Made by a program: the position numbers and the translations under genes. A stretch of DNA of 64,000 nucleotides from Auricularia sp. M13 (lineage: Eukaryota > Basidiomycota > Agaricomycetes > Auriculariales > Auriculariaceae). Every line of letters starts with the position of its first letter. Positions within the stretch are counted from its first letter, which is position 1. The notes beneath the pieces are model-generated. The model did not search any database. It had not been told where the DNA came from and worked only from the letters and a program-made list of their open reading frames with translations. The stretch lies in the NCBI GenBank assembly GCA_037042915.1, contig CM073195.1:4258240-4322239 (forward strand). Direction: 5' to 3'. This document shows positions 21,128 to 31,699 of the stretch, in pieces.

Positions 21128-23715
21128 AACGATACAGAAGTGAACTTGCAATGGGACGCGAATTGAGAAGCAGTACAAGACGAAGCGATAGATGCCTCGA
21201 CACAGCAATTTTAACAGCCCTCTTGCGCATTAACGCACGCGGCGGCGCTTTACACCTCCCGCGCGCGCCGAATACCTTCCCACCCGCAGCTGGACTCCTC
21301 GAGCCAGCCGCGACCCAGCATCGTGCACGCTCTGCGGGACCTAGGATGCCAGCCTACGGCGCGCACGCGTCCGCTACGAGCTGCGCGCGTCGTCTGAAGG
21401 ACACACGACAGCGCGCAGGTCGTGCGCTGCACGCTCGCGCACACTGACCCTATCCTACCCTTCGCGCAATGAGCATCGGAATACCGACGAGTGTCCCGAT
21501 CCCCGCACCTTTCACCACCTGCACAGCCTGTAGCGCCGATGATGCCGGGCAGCGCGCTCATCTTGCAGCGCAGAGCAAACGACCAGCCAGCGCTCCAGTT
21601 CGAGAAGCCGGGCAACGCGTCCATTCCAGCACGAGGGCTTTCGCGTGCTGGTGCTCGTCGTCGCGCGCCTGTACTCGTACACCGCTTCGATGCAATGCGC
21701 ATCGTGGGTCGTCGGAGCAGCGACCGCGGCTAGGTATGGAAGTCCAGCTGCCCGACTGCGCCGTGGAGTCTTGTGGCTGTCCCAGGCTGAACACAGCGAG
21801 AATATATCTGCACGAAGTTCAGTGATAGGCGCGCACGCGGCGGCGGAGAGGCGCACAATTAGACCGTGCCGCCGACTCCGCGTCCAGATGTCGGAGAACG
21901 GCGACTCCACGCGGCAGGAGAACCTACGCAACGACCGCCCGCACTCGACGCACTCGGCCAGTGGCCGATCCTGGCGCCATTGTCTGCGCTCGAGCTGCAG
22001 GCACTGTCGTCGGCGCCCGTCGCGCGTTCGAGGCGGCCGGGCATCCCGAAGCAATGCGCACACGAGAGCTGCTCGATTTTCAGCGACAGCCGGCGGGGCA
22101 GCGGCGGACAAGGGACGTACTCCGTCGTTATTGCGACAATCGACAAGCCGGGGTAGTGGAGAGAACAACTGCTCGAGCATCAGCGAGAATCGTGCGCCGA
22201 GCGACAGATGACGTACACTTCTTTGCGCGAGAGTCGAGCCGGGCTGGCCGGCAGGCCCACGACGGTGCTGCGCCGACAGCGCTTCACGACGACGCTGCGC
22301 GACCAACCGCTGTATCCATACAACGACCGGTCTTGCTCAGCGTCGGCCGCGTCTTACTGGAGCGCCGAGCACAGCGCGGAAGGGGCATTGCCAACGGACG
22401 CGTTTGCGTGGCGTTGCCGCGTGTCGGTGCTTCGTACAGCGCACGATGGGCGTCGCGCGTCCGGACTTCGTATAGCGCGCGATGCGCGTCGCGCCGCGAG
22501 CAGCGTAATCGTGCGAAAACCTGCGCGAAGTTCAGCGAAGTGTCAGCGCTGCTTTATAGGGACGTACGATGCGGCAATGTGGCGTCGGGTGGATGCGTCC
22601 AGTAGCTTGGTTCTCGAATGTGAGCACTCCAAGCAGCGCGTGCTGGTCCGGGACCTGGGCGACGTTCAGTGGGGAGAAGCTGGGGGCTGCATCCGCAAGG
22701 CGCACCGATTCTACCGAACACTTCCTCGCGTACCAGCAGATCGCAACGGACGCGCTGCGCAGTGACCGGCCCTGCCACGTCGAACTCGGCGGCGGGCTGG
22801 ACGCGCGGTGGTTCAGGTCCAAGGCGCGCGCGAGGGATCAGCGCGCCCCTGCAGCGAAAGTGAGCGCAAGAATTTGAACAATATGTAGACATACCTGAGC
22901 GACGCGGCGGGTTGGGATGCGACCCGCGCTGCGTATCGGCGCCGTGGACGAATCGTCATGTGCGCAGAGCACCTGCCCTGCAGCGCGAGCGTACTCTGCG
23001 TGCACTGACAGCTGCTTGTGGCCTCCTGGGCTGTCGCCCTGGTCGCCGCGTTCGGCGTCTTGACCCAGTTCGTGTTGGTGATCGCGGTGTTCCTGCCGCT
23101 GCCCGTCGCTCTGGCCTCAGCGCGGCCACCTTGGGCTAGTGCAGGTTGCGCGGCATGCGGAACGGGTTGTAACACCCATTGTCGACAAGCGCGTCCAACG
23201 ACGGTTTGGCGCGTTCACGGCGTCGATGGTTGGGCATGCGCGGGAGTCGACGAGCGTATGGCTTGATACTGTATCCTTCTGCACGCACAGTCGTGTTGTG
23301 CAGGTGTGCAAGCCCGCCGCACGCAACGCAGAGAGAGCGAGGATGCAACCGGTTCGGACCGTTCAAGCAAGGTGCAGGAAAAGCTCTGGAAAAACGTCAG
23401 TCTGCGACTTGCAATCGAGTCATAACGTACAGACAACATCCGATAATTTATTGCCTAGCTTTACGCTGGCACGCTTCGAGTAGCGCAGTGCCATATTCGC
23501 GGCTATCGCGTCGTCGCGAGTTGCTGGAAGCCTTGAGCATCGAGCGTCAATAAGAAGCTCCAGTATAGGCTGAGGCTGCGCACCGCGTCTCCAATCACAA
23601 GAACGCTGCAGTGAGCCGTAGCGGGCGCGGGGCTGCCGAACTCGCCAGCGAGCGCGATGGTGGAAGTCAAGAGCATGCAGGCGGAGTTTGGGGCCCTTGT
23701 CCCGTGCAAACGCGA
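21128..23715. other. No confident gene
   Basis: Long frames occur on both strands because of GC richness (for example minus 21512-22306). Two plus-strand segments look more protein-like: about 23010-23160, which encodes a strongly hydrophobic stretch (VALVAAFGVLTQFVLVIAVF) suggesting a membrane span, and about 23140-23400. They are in different frames, have no clear start and match no family I know, so I record them only as possible exons. Confidence 0.35.
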
Positions 23716-23898
23716 CCTCGATCACAAAATGTTAATTATCCTGCGCACCTTCTGCATTCTCGTTATGAGTAAGCCAAAAGAGGTCGTGCAGCGGTATCTT
23801 GAGACCTGGATCACTTTGCTTTGGTGAACCGGCAAGAAGGTGCTTGCAAGGATCTCATGCAAGGGGTCTTCACATTTTGCTTCCGGGATATCACGTTG

Positions 23899-24178
23899 GT
23901 TAGTTAGTCCAGCCGGTGGGCCCCTTACCAAAAAAAATATTTGAGCTGAAAATAAGCGAAATTACAACCCTTGGAAGTGCAGGCAGGAGTTTGAGATACT
24001 CCAGTGAGCAGAAACTCACTCAGGGGCCCAGCCAAGCACCTGAACATTATAGTTTACTGACCTCAGCCTCGGGACTGAGTCCTTCAGGTCCGGATCTGTC
24101 AGTATATAGATCCGGATATGCCAAATCAGGAAGTCCGGAAGCAAATCAGTTAGTTAGTCCTGGCTCAGAGGGCTTACA
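23899..24178. repeat. 250-bp segment between imperfect direct repeats, with hairpin
   Basis: GTTAGTTAGTCC occurs at 23899-23910 and 24149-24160. Each copy is followed by similar sequence ending in a GGGCxxxTTAC-like block and an A-run, so about 30-40 bp are directly repeated at 250-bp spacing. Inside lies a perfect 9-bp stem, TCCGGATCT (24089-24097) and AGATCCGGA (24108-24116), around a 10-nt loop. The segment is distinctly more AT-rich than its surroundings. An open plus-strand frame crosses it but starts at GTG and is not recognised. Confidence 0.5.
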
Positions 24179-24546
24179 AGAAAAAACGACGTAATATCCA
24201 TAATTCTAAATGTGCTGACCCCTTGATCTCATGTGCGCGAGCTGGCACTGCGATGCACGACCAAACCACCTGCATATGTGCGGTTACAAATCAGGTTAGG
24301 AGTTTAAAAACGCAGGTACTTTGTTGTGTCTCAGTAACAAGGTGACCGCTTGTCCTTGTGCCACCCCCGAGCCCATTTCGCACGCTCCCAAGCAGAGATA
24401 ACTTTCTTTTACAGCCACGTCATTGTTCTCGCACTCGCACAAAGGGAAATTTTACTTCTTGGGATGCCAAAATTGCAGCAGAACTCAGTTACTTTCTTAA
24501 TCGATGAAACAAACGCCCCAAACGCCACGCACCGACGCGGCTGGCA

Positions 24547-24634
24547 TATTTAAGGAGCTGCCGTCTCCAGCTCCCTCATCCCAATGCCTCATAATGCGAG
24601 AACACTCTCAGGCCCTCCGCTCTCATCATCTGCT
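24547..24634 (+). promoter_or_regulatory. TATA-like box plus CTCATCATCTGCT module
   Basis: TATTTAAG at 24547-24554 is followed 75 bp later by the exact 13-bp word at 24622-24634. It lies just upstream of a long open frame (24592-25521). The TATA element is weaker than in the other modules. Confidence 0.5.
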
Positions 24635-25521
24635 ACCTACCTCCCCTGCGCGCCACATCACGCTGCTGCTGCACTTCTACGTCGAGCTCACCACCCGCAC
24701 TGCAATGCGGTACACCTGCGCTGCTTCGGGGACAAGATGCCCAAAGAGAACTGGGAGTTTGCGGCCTTTATGCATCGCGCGCGCTCAGGAATCTCACCCC
24801 CACGGGCGATGAAAACGTTTTCAGTGTGCCACGGACTTTCACCGAACCTCCACACTTTGCTGTCGACCGGGTGGCTCGCCTGAAATCGCACCTGGAATCG
24901 CCTACAACACGTCTGTCTGAGGCGACCGAGCGGGGGGCTTGCGCACGTCCGGACTCGGGAGAAATGCAGGATGAATTGCTGGCCACTGCTGAGCTCGGAC
25001 AAAGGATGCGGATTACTCATTTCCGGCACAAGACAGAGTCCTGGAACTCATCTATACACAGCGCGGCGATGACTTCAAGTTCAGACAGCGTCTCCGAATC
25101 CATCGAGCGACGCGGACGAGGGATCAGATGCGAGGCCCATCCTTCAATCGGATCGCCGCAACCCAGTTCGAGGTGTGTTGCGGGCCGTCTTCCAGGGACC
25201 AGAAGCGCGCAATCGCCTGTGGCATATTATACAAGCAGAACTGCATATCCCATGTGTCTTTCTAGGCGTAGATTCAGCGGGATGGCAAAGAAAGGAAAGC
25301 TGCTCTTGCGAGTCTTGCGCCGGAAAGCCTTTGTCGGGAATGTAGGAGATGTTTGGCACGGTAACAATAAGTTTATAAGGACATCTACATATGAGCGCTT
25401 CGAGTGCCGACGGACTTGGAGAGACGAGGGCAGGCGCCCTTGCAACCGATTACGCACAATGAGCAAGTCCGGAATCGCAATATCAGCCGTTGAAAGCACC
25501 CAGAGTAAGCAGACAGTATGA
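24592..25521 (+). other. Long open frame, no ATG at its head, not recognised
   Basis: One frame is open from just after a TAA near 24592 to the TGA at 25521, about 309 codons, in sequence less GC-rich than most of the window, so it is less easily explained by stop-codon scarcity. It has no ATG until 25069. Other frames in the same region also show protein-like runs (VLRAVFQGPEARNRLWHIIQ at about 25180-25240), suggesting a spliced gene whose exons I could not join. It sits directly behind a promoter-like module. No domain is recognised. Confidence 0.28.
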
Positions 25522-26682
25522 ACCTGGGCGGTGGGTATGATGCGCAATGAGGTAATCCGAGAAGCCCAGGTTATCGGAAGTGGAAATAAATCGCTAGTGA
25601 CACGACGCGCAGAATAAGCAGAAGCAGCCGCAGCGCCGTCGAGATGTATGTGCTGAACGATGCGAGCCTATCGTGAGCAAGCGGCGCGTCGGATCTTTTC
25701 TTCCTCGTCCACCAGCCTGCAGGTCGCGCATCGTATACACCGCCTCGCGTCGACCGGTCATGGACTTGTTAAAGGCAACGGCCCTAAGGCGCGCTGCATA
25801 ATTTGACTGGGACGCGACAGGGCATCGCATGGAGGCGCAGTACTCTCTGTCGCTTCTGGTCGTCGCGGCCTCCAAACCCGCGCATGTCGGAGTGGGTGAT
25901 CACCAATTCATATCATGTTCTCCTCATCGACGGTGCGGAGTGTGGTCTGCCAGAAGAAATGACGGTGGAACGCAATGAATGACGGAACAGTGAGACGCCG
26001 GGCGGATCCGGAGAGAATACTCTGAGTATATGACGGTGGATGGGAAAGGGCTATGTAGGATATTCATCGAGGAAGAGAGCGTTCTGCTGATGAGGACGAT
26101 GGAGGGAGGAGCGTCGTATTGACACGGCACGCTGACCGAAGCCAGATGTGGACGTGAAACGGCGGCGATGAAATTGGCATGCGCACGGGGCGTCGTCTGG
26201 GAGCTAGATCAAGCGCCGGGGTGGTGGAGAGCCAGCGTGGGAGGCGAAGAGAGTGGATGGAGGAAGACATGACGCGAGCAGCTGGGACGGACAGTGCTCG
26301 CTAACCGTCCATTGCGAGAGACGGGCCTTAGTCGATGCAATCTGTGGCACAGGCACAACGGCGGGAGCTAGAGCAGCGAGAGTCAACGGTAAAAGTTAGA
26401 TTACCATACGCCCGGGGCAGGGCAAACGGATAGGGGCGTTGGCGGTACCGACGAATGACGGGGCTAGTAAAAGAAATCCGGCGGCGATAACGGCGGCAGC
26501 ATGAGAACAGCGATGGAGAGAAAGATGGGGAGGGCGAAGATGGGGGTGCGGGAGAGGAGGCGGTGCGGCAGTGCGGCGGAGAATCAAGAGTTGGAGTTTG
26601 GGTGTGCTTGGCCATCGATCCACTCCCCGCCGTCCGCTCCGTCAGTCGGCCAAGTTCTCTGTTCTCTCTGTCTTCTACAACC
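25522..26682. other. Intergenic region and rho1 upstream sequence
   Basis: No gene supported. From about 26480 to 26595 the plus strand is strongly purine-rich. It then becomes pyrimidine-rich (TCTGTTCTCTCTGTCTTC) just before the rho1 ATG, as is common in fungal 5' leaders. Minus-strand frames here are low in complexity. Confidence 0.45.
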
Positions 26683-29600
26683 ATGTCTGAAATCCGGAGG
26701 AAACTCGTCATCGGTGCGTTCGTCTTGCCCTGCTTTTTTTCCTGCCCCCCTGCCCCGTCCCCGTCTGCCATCATATCGCACCATGCACGCACCCTGGCGC
26801 CCGCCGTCCGTCCGTCCGCCCGCCGGACCACCGCTTTTTGCGCTGGCCGCCCAGCCCGGGGCCCGTGCTGCGCTCTATGGGCGTGGTGCGGGCGCGGGTG
26901 ACGTGCTGCTCGCTCGCTCGCTCGGCAGGCGCGGCTGCCGAGCAGGCCTCGTTGGCGCCATGCTGCACCCACCACCCAGCGCGGTACGCAAGGCGCTCGC
27001 CGCTGCGTGCAAGTCGCACGGTACCGCCGCTCGTGACCTGCTCGGGCCCGTGGCGGCGGTGCTCGCTGTTCTGCTCCGTCATCCCCATCCGTCGGCGCAC
27101 GCGGCCTGCTCGGCTAGCCTCTCACGCTGCCCGCCGCCTTCCTCGCTCCACGCACTGTGCGGGCCCAGAGCAGGTCTCGTGCAGCTGCGCTCGTTTGTGG
27201 GCGCTGTGAGTCGGGCGTGGCGGCGCTGCTCCGTCAGGCGTTGGCGCAGGCGGCCTGCTTGGCCAGCCGCTCGCCCCGCCCCTGCTAAGCTGCTGGGCGT
27301 TGGCGCAGGCCGGCGCAGGGCTTGTGCAGCTGCGCCTGTCCTCGCGTTCCGTCGGTCGTTGGTGGCGGCGCTGCTCCGTCAGGCGTCGGCATACGCGGCC
27401 TGCTCGGCTTGCCGCCTGCCGTGTCCGCCACGGTTTACGCTGTACGCTTTTGGAGAACCCAGAGCAGGCCTCGTGCGGCTGCGCTCGTTTCTAGGGCCTC
27501 TGGGTCGGCGGTGGCGGCGCTGCTCCGTTAGGCGTCACCGCGCGGCCCGCTCGGTGACTGCCCGCCACACTCTACGCTGTACGCTCTGCGTGGGTCCTCA
27601 TGAGGGCCCATGCAGCTGCGCTTGCCCCAGAGGCCCGCAAGTCGTTGACGCCGGCCCTGCTCCGTCCGGTGTCGGCGCACGCGGCCTGCTCCGCCTACCT
27701 GCTCCGGTGTACGCCCTGAGCTGGCGCGTTCGCTCCTGTGGCTCGCTTGGGGCCGTCCCAGTGCCAGGCCCTGTCCGTCTGACCAGCCGCTGCGCCGGCG
27801 GTCGAGCACGACGTCGTCTCCTCGTGTGACGACCGAGTCCAGCGCCAACGCCTCGTGGCCTATCCCCGAGGTCCTGCGCTCGTCACGGTGCTGCCCCGCG
27901 CGTCGTCGGGCAGAAGGCTCGGCGGCCGGCGCTCGGCCGCGCGTCCGCGTGCTCAGCGCTGATATCATCCTGCACCTTTGCATATGCACGAGGAATTCGG
28001 GCCGGCGCGCAGGTGCCTTTGCACGGCTTCGAGCTGTGGCGAGGGCCTGCTGCCTTCGTGCACTCCGGCTTGCGTAGCGGCTCGAAGATGGCTGATGCAG
28101 CTGTGCTCGGTCCCGGTAGCGCAGTCACTGACAGCGTCTGGGGCCGTTAGCTACTCGCGCTGGCTCAGCGCTCCTGCGTGGCTTGGGCGATGACGACGTC
28201 AGCGTCTGCGCGCTCGGCATCGTCGGCTCTTGCGGCGACTGCACCCGCCCCTTCCCGCGCTTCACCTCCATCCTTCTTCCGCCCGCCTTTGCATCTCGCT
28301 CCCGTTCCCGCTCCCTGAAACACCCACCCAATTCTTTCGTTTAACAAGTCGCCAACGCTCTTCTTTCATTTAACGAGTCGCCAACGCGCTTCCTTCGTTC
28401 AACGAGTCGCTAACGCTCCTCTCAGTCGGCGACGGCGCATGCGGCAAGACCTGTCTGCTCATCGTGTTCTCCAAGGGCACGTTCCCGGAGGTGTACGTGC
28501 CGACGGTGTTCGAGAACTACGTCGCGGACGTCGAGGTCGACGGGAAGCACGTCGAGCTCGCGCTGTGGGACACCGCCGGCCAGGAGGACTACGACCGCCT
28601 GCGGCCGCTGAGCTACCCCGACTCGCACGTCATCCTGATTTGCTTTGCCGTCGACTCGCCCGACTCGCTGGATAACGTGCAGGAGAAGGTGTGTTGCGCG
28701 TTTTTTTCTTCTTTCCTTTTCTTTCTGTTTGGTGGGCGGCGAGCGCCGACCGCAACGTGGGGAGACGAGTTGGCTGCGCGCGCGCTCGGTGTGCGCAGCT
28801 GGCGTCGATGCGCTCTGCGTCGTCCAGCGCGCGCGCGAGGCAGTTTCACGGCTGTCTTGCGCGGTGCGCGCTCCTGGTCGTGCGTCGCATGCGCCCGTGT
28901 GTGACGCGGGCGTCTGGCCGAGCTGGCGCAGACTTCCAAGCGAGCGCGCGCAGGTGTCACGGTGAGCGTGCGCAGACGACTGGGCGAGCGTGCTCAGGCG
29001 TCTGGACGAGCTGGCGCAGGCGTCATGGCGAGCGTGCGCAGACGTCCAGGCCAGCGTGCGCTGGTGGCAGGGCGAGCGTGCGCTGGTGGCAGGGCGAGCG
29101 TGCGCTGGTGGCAGGGCGAGCTGGCGCAGGCGACTGGGCGAGCGAGCGCTGGTGGCAGGGCCTGCTCGGCCAGTCTGCGCGCGGCCGTTGGGGCGCCCTG
29201 GCGCATGCTTCGAGCAGCGGTGTCAGAGCAGCGCGCGCGCGGCAGCGTTCGCACTGTCTACCCGCGGTGGCGTGTGCGCTCATACGCGCGCGCGTGGCAG
29301 CCCGCTGCGCCCGCTGGTCTGACAACGCGGCAAGCGCGTTCGTCGTTCATACCTCAGGTCCGCCGCGCGGCCCAGGCGCTGGTCTGCTTGCGCTGTCGAG
29401 CAACTGTCAGAGCAACGCAGGCGCTGCACCGTTCGCGCTGTCTACCCGCGGTGGCGTGGGCGCCGGCCGTGTGCTACCACGTGCCAGCCTTCGCATACGT
29501 TCGCGCTCTCCGTGTCTGCGCGGGCGTATGGCGCGTGCTCGTCGCGCGGAGCAGGCGCCGTTACGCATGCTCGCGTCGGGCAGCTTACCGGCGTGCCTGC

Positions 29601-30940
29601 TCGCCTGCTGCGTACTGCCGTCCGCCAAGGGTGCGGGGCACTGCGGGATGGCGGCGTCGCGCTAGCTTGCGCAGTCGACCGTGAACGTGCGTGAGCTTGT
29701 GCGGTCCAGCGTGTCACCGCACCTGGGCTGCGCGGGCTGCTCGCGGTTGCCGGCCTGGCGCGCCGCGGGCTTCGTCCTGCGTGCTTGCTCTCGGGCAGAC
29801 GTTGCGCGTCGGCGACCTTGCGTCGTCGAGTCGGGCTGCGGGCGCCATGAGCCGCGGAGTGCGAGCCGCCTGTCTTGGCCGGTGTGCTAAGCGTCGACCT
29901 CGCCCGTCGCGAAGACTTGGACGATCGCGGAGCGCGCGGTCGCGCACGAGCTACGACTCGGCGTGTAGCTTGCGCGTGTGACTGCGCGCAGGTTGGACGA
30001 GGACCCCGCGAGCCCTCGATGGCTCCCGCTCGCCGTTGCTGGGTGCCGTCCCGTCTGCGAGCACGCAGGACCTCGCGCGCCCGCGCTGCCCTCGTGCCTC
30101 CTCGCGCTTCTCCACTCACGCCCTACCCGCCCCGCCCTTCCTTCCTCTGTCTTCCCTTTCCGTCGTCGTTCGCTTGCTCACCCGCCTTTCCTCGCGTTGC
30201 AGTGGATCTCGGAGGTGATGCACTTCTGCCAGCAGCTGCCCATCATCCTCGTCGGGTGCAAGAAGGACCTGCGCCGCGACCCCAAGACGATCGAGGAGCT
30301 GCGCAAGACGAGCCAGCGCCCCGTCACGCCGGAGGAGGTGAGCAGTGTTTCTTTTAATCTCTCTTCCTTCGCCCGCGCAAGGCCTGCTTCGCGGTTGCCG
30401 TGCTGCGGTCCGCACGCGCATGGAGCGGTCGAACGTGCCTGCTTCGGCCGCGCGCTGTTCGCGCGCACGAGCTTGCGTTGACTGGTGACGTGCTCGTCGG
30501 TCGGCCGGCGGCAGGCACGCGCGACGCGAGGGGCTGTCTGCGTGCGCCCGCAGCGCGCGTCGTCCGCGATACACGCTGTGCGGTCGGTGTTGCCGTTGCC
30601 GCTGCCCGCGCTCTAGCGCTATGTGGTATATGCGCAAGTGCGAAGAGGCGCGCAACTTCTTACGTTCGCGGTACACGTTGAGCGTCGGTGCCCCGCCCGC
30701 TAGTCCCGTCGCGCCGTCTTCCCATTCCCCCGTCGCTATTCCAATCACTCGCGCGCGTGCTTGTGCTGACACAGTTTCCCTCCGCAGGGCATGGCGGTCG
30801 CGCAAAAGATCGGGGCGAAGCACTACCTCGAGTGCAGCGCCAAGACGGGCGAGGGCGTGCGCGAGGTGTTCCAATACGCGACGCGCGCCGCGCTCGTGCA
30901 CAAGCTGAACAGGAAGAAGAAGGGCTGCCTCGTCCTCTAG
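26683..30940 (+). CDS. rho1: Rho1-type small GTPase, four exons
   Basis: Exons 26683-26713, 28426-28688, 30203-30337 and 30788-30940 encode 193 aa, the usual length. Introns are 1,712, 1,514 and 450 nt with GTGCGT, GTGTGT and GTGAGC donors. All GTPase motifs are present: P-loop GDGACGKT (12-19), switch [10 protein letters not shown] with T37, DTAGQ (59-63), CKKD (117-120) and SAK (160-162). The Cys in place of Asn at 117 is normal for fungal Rho1. The C-terminus has a basic RKKK run (185-188) and the CaaX box CLVL (190-193), whose final Leu predicts geranylgeranylation and membrane attachment. Rho1 activates beta-1,3-glucan synthase and protein kinase C in the cell-wall integrity pathway (family knowledge). 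The start context is ACAACCATGTC. The intron lengths are exceptional for a fungus, while the coding sequence is intact. Confidence 0.97.
27050..27720 (+). repeat. Degenerate tandem repeats in rho1 intron 1
   Basis: Five diverged copies of a unit of roughly 140-165 bp are recognisable by the order of three words: GGCGGCGCTGCTCCGT, then GCGGCCTGCTCGG, then a GCAGGTCTCGTGCAGCTGCGC-like block. They begin near 27050, 27217, 27361, 27510 and 27650. A large part of the intron is therefore expanded tandem repeat. Confidence 0.65.
28336..28422 (+). repeat. Three 29-bp repeats abutting the intron 1 acceptor
   Basis: Units at 28336-28364, 28365-28393 and 28394-28422 are tandem and nearly identical, and the acceptor CAG (28423-28425) follows the third directly. 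The third unit contains CTAAC (28410-28414), 11 nt before the AG, matching the fungal branch-site consensus. At the same place the first two units read CCAAC. Confidence 0.85.
28916..29160 (+). repeat. 22-bp minisatellite in rho1 intron 2
   Basis: About eleven tandem units of 22 bp (one 23 bp) based on GGCGAGCGTGCGC and a variable tail. Three consecutive units at about 29049-29114 are almost identical, ending CTGGTGGCAG; outer units are more diverged. It begins about 230 bp after the donor site. Confidence 0.8.
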
Positions 30941-31180
30941 ACTCACTGCCGTCACCGTCCTCCGCGTCCACGCCCCATCCTGTCTCGATTCGTGTCGTGT
31001 GTCTGTCTGTCTGTCATGGTTTCTGTCACTCCCCCCCCTTTTCTTTTTCTAGTTTCATCTTCATTCCCATCCCGAGTGCGTCTCTGCCCCTCCGCGGAGT
31101 GCGTCCCTACCCAGTAGTGATAAGCTTCTGCTACATCCCGCCCGTGCCTCGTCGCCTCGCCTCGCCCCTCTCCTCTCCTC
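30941..31180 (+). other. rho1 3' flank
   Basis: Pyrimidine-rich sequence after the stop codon with a short TCTG microsatellite at about 31000-31015. This is probably the 3' UTR. I cannot place the poly(A) site. Confidence 0.4.
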
Positions 31181-31498
31181 TCACTGTTTGCCTCTAATGA
31201 ATCTCATGATTTTTTTGTTTGTTTGTCTTGTTCCGTTGGGTTGGGTTTGGTTCGCGTGTCTGCGAGAGGCCGTCGCGCCGAATAAGAAAGCGCTTGTGCG
31301 GCCCGCGACTGAGGGGGTGGTGTGGGTCGCCGTAGATGAACTGTGCATCAAGCGTGAGGTCGTGTCTCTTCGCACGAGGCAGCGGTTGACATTCGATAGT
31401 TCGTTCAGGAATATCTGTACAAGAAGACCTGTTTGTGTATCTTGGTCCCTAAGCCAGTAAGTGAACTGCCAACGACCTTCATTCGCTGCGCGGGCCAC
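31181..31498 (-). other. Minus-strand open frame convergent with rho1
   Basis: A 105-codon minus-strand frame without ATG (it would start at GTG) contains a plausible stretch, QTGLLVQIFLNELSNVNRCL. It lies downstream of the minus-strand promoter-like module at 31587-31684 and ends about 240 bp from the rho1 stop codon, so any transcript would converge on rho1. No family is recognised and it may be non-coding. Confidence 0.22.
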
Positions 31499-31586
31499 GA
31501 ATGCCTTGCACCACCGGCCACTCGTGTGCTTCGGATGGTGAAGAGACTATTTGTGTGCGTATCACCGGTGTAGCAGGGAGATTCTT

Positions 31587-31684
31587 AGCAGATGATGAGA
31601 GCGTGACTCGGAGGAGAGTCGGGGATGCTGAGAGTGTGAGCAGTGCGTGGTGCTGGGTGGGTGAGCGAACAGTTGTGCTTTATA
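31587..31684 (-). promoter_or_regulatory. Minus-strand TATA plus CTCATCATCTGCT module
   Basis: On the minus strand TATAAAG (31684-31678) precedes CTCATCATCTGCT (31599-31587) by 85 bp. About 20 bases after the core match the plus-strand module at 4197-4270 with only a few transitions, indicating shared ancestry rather than chance. It points toward rho1. Confidence 0.5.
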
Positions 31685-31699
31685 GCTGCACAGATGATA

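Noticed and set aside
22805-22825. tRNA-like T-arm (GGTTCAGGTCC)
   Set aside because: The invariant A58 is G, the arms do not pair and no acceptor or anticodon stem fits.
26501-27829. 442-codon plus-strand frame
   Set aside because: It runs across rho1 exon 1 in another frame and through intron 1, and its sequence is the translated GC-rich repeat of that intron.
28336-28422. CRISPR-like short repeats
   Set aside because: Three adjoining 29-bp copies without spacers inside a eukaryotic intron.
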